Origin: Apiosordaria backusii
Lineage: Eukaryota > Ascomycota > Sordariomycetes > Sordariales > Lasiosphaeriaceae
Assembly (NCBI GenBank): GCA_030549205.1
Contig: JAUKTV010000006.1
Location: 2,188,501-2,252,500, forward strand
Direction: 5' to 3'
Length of the DNA: 64,000 nt
How positions within the stretch are numbered: the stretch's first letter is position 1; every line of letters starts with the position of its first letter. The position numbers and the translations under genes are program-made. This document shows, in pieces, positions 63,928 through 64,000 of this stretch. The notes beneath the pieces were generated by a model. The model was not told the origin of the DNA, ran no database searches, and worked only from the letters and a program-made list of their open reading frames with translations.

Positions 63928-64000
63928 ATGGATCAGCGCAGAGACCCTCGACGCCTCAAATTGGAGCGGATAGAAGACAGATTTCAAAACTTGGACGAGC
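63928..64000 (+). CDS. Start of a hypothetical gene, cut by the window end
   Basis: ATG 63928 opens a frame of 24 codons to the window edge (MDQRRDPRRLKLERIEDRF and on). The sequence is charged and helical, with a TATA-like element at the usual distance and a pyrimidine/A-rich leader. Too little is present to name a family. Confidence 0.5.
   Translation, partial: MDQRRDPRRLKLERIEDRFQNLDE

Noticed and set aside
1..64000. CRISPR arrays, insertion sequences, transposon ends
   Set aside because: No regularly spaced repeats, transposase, integrase or reverse-transcriptase frames were seen.

Overview
The window is nuclear DNA of a filamentous ascomycete, most likely a Sordariomycete close to the Sordariales. 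The evidence is: short spliceosomal introns (about 50-90 nt, GTATGT/GTAAGT donors, CTRAC-like branch points), one monocistronic gene about every 2 kb on either strand, secreted plant-cell-wall enzymes ending in fungal CBM1 modules, and filamentous-fungus families (HET, 2EXR, DUF6604, DUF3669, LaeA-like methyltransferases). There are no operons, CRISPR arrays, rRNA genes or convincing tRNAs. Exon borders below were worked out by hand from splice signals, reading phase and protein similarity.

Layout. 0-7 kb: 3' end of an allophanate hydrolase-like amidase, a DUF423/TMEM256 membrane protein, two hypothetical genes and a secreted M28 aminopeptidase. 8-10 kb: GH10 xylanase with CBM1. 10-16 kb: a DUF6604 protein and an 819-residue trypsin-like protease with a long repetitive amphipathic tail, both on the minus strand. 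16-22 kb: a CDF metal transporter, two tail-to-tail small secreted cysteine-containing proteins and an AT-hook nuclear protein. 24-27.6 kb: a divergent pair made of a class II O-methyltransferase and a LaeA-type methyltransferase. 27.7-32.4 kb: an acidic coiled-coil protein, a secreted protein and a secreted HExxH protein. 33-45 kb: an allorecognition-type block with a wrecked HET gene, a CE5 esterase with CBM1, a HET gene whose end is altered by a 19-bp tandem duplication, a 2EXR gene, a DUF3669 gene and a membrane-anchored HET gene. 45-53 kb: conserved housekeeping genes (AIM24, kinesin-10, mitochondrial ATM1). 53-64 kb: an M14 carboxypeptidase, an isochorismatase-like hydrolase, two broken 2EXR copies, a DHDPS-family aldolase, a MutY glycosylase and the start of one more gene.

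Two themes stand out. The first is saprotrophy: GH10 and CE5 enzymes act on xylan backbone and acetyl side groups, share CBM1 and have candidate XlnR sites upstream, alongside secreted M28 and M14 peptidases. The second is self/non-self biology: HET, 2EXR, DUF6604 and DUF3669 genes in intact, truncated and pseudogene states suggest a fast-turnover repertoire. The most unusual single gene is the trypsin-like protease with duplicated amphipathic tail segments, whose role cannot be assigned from sequence alone.
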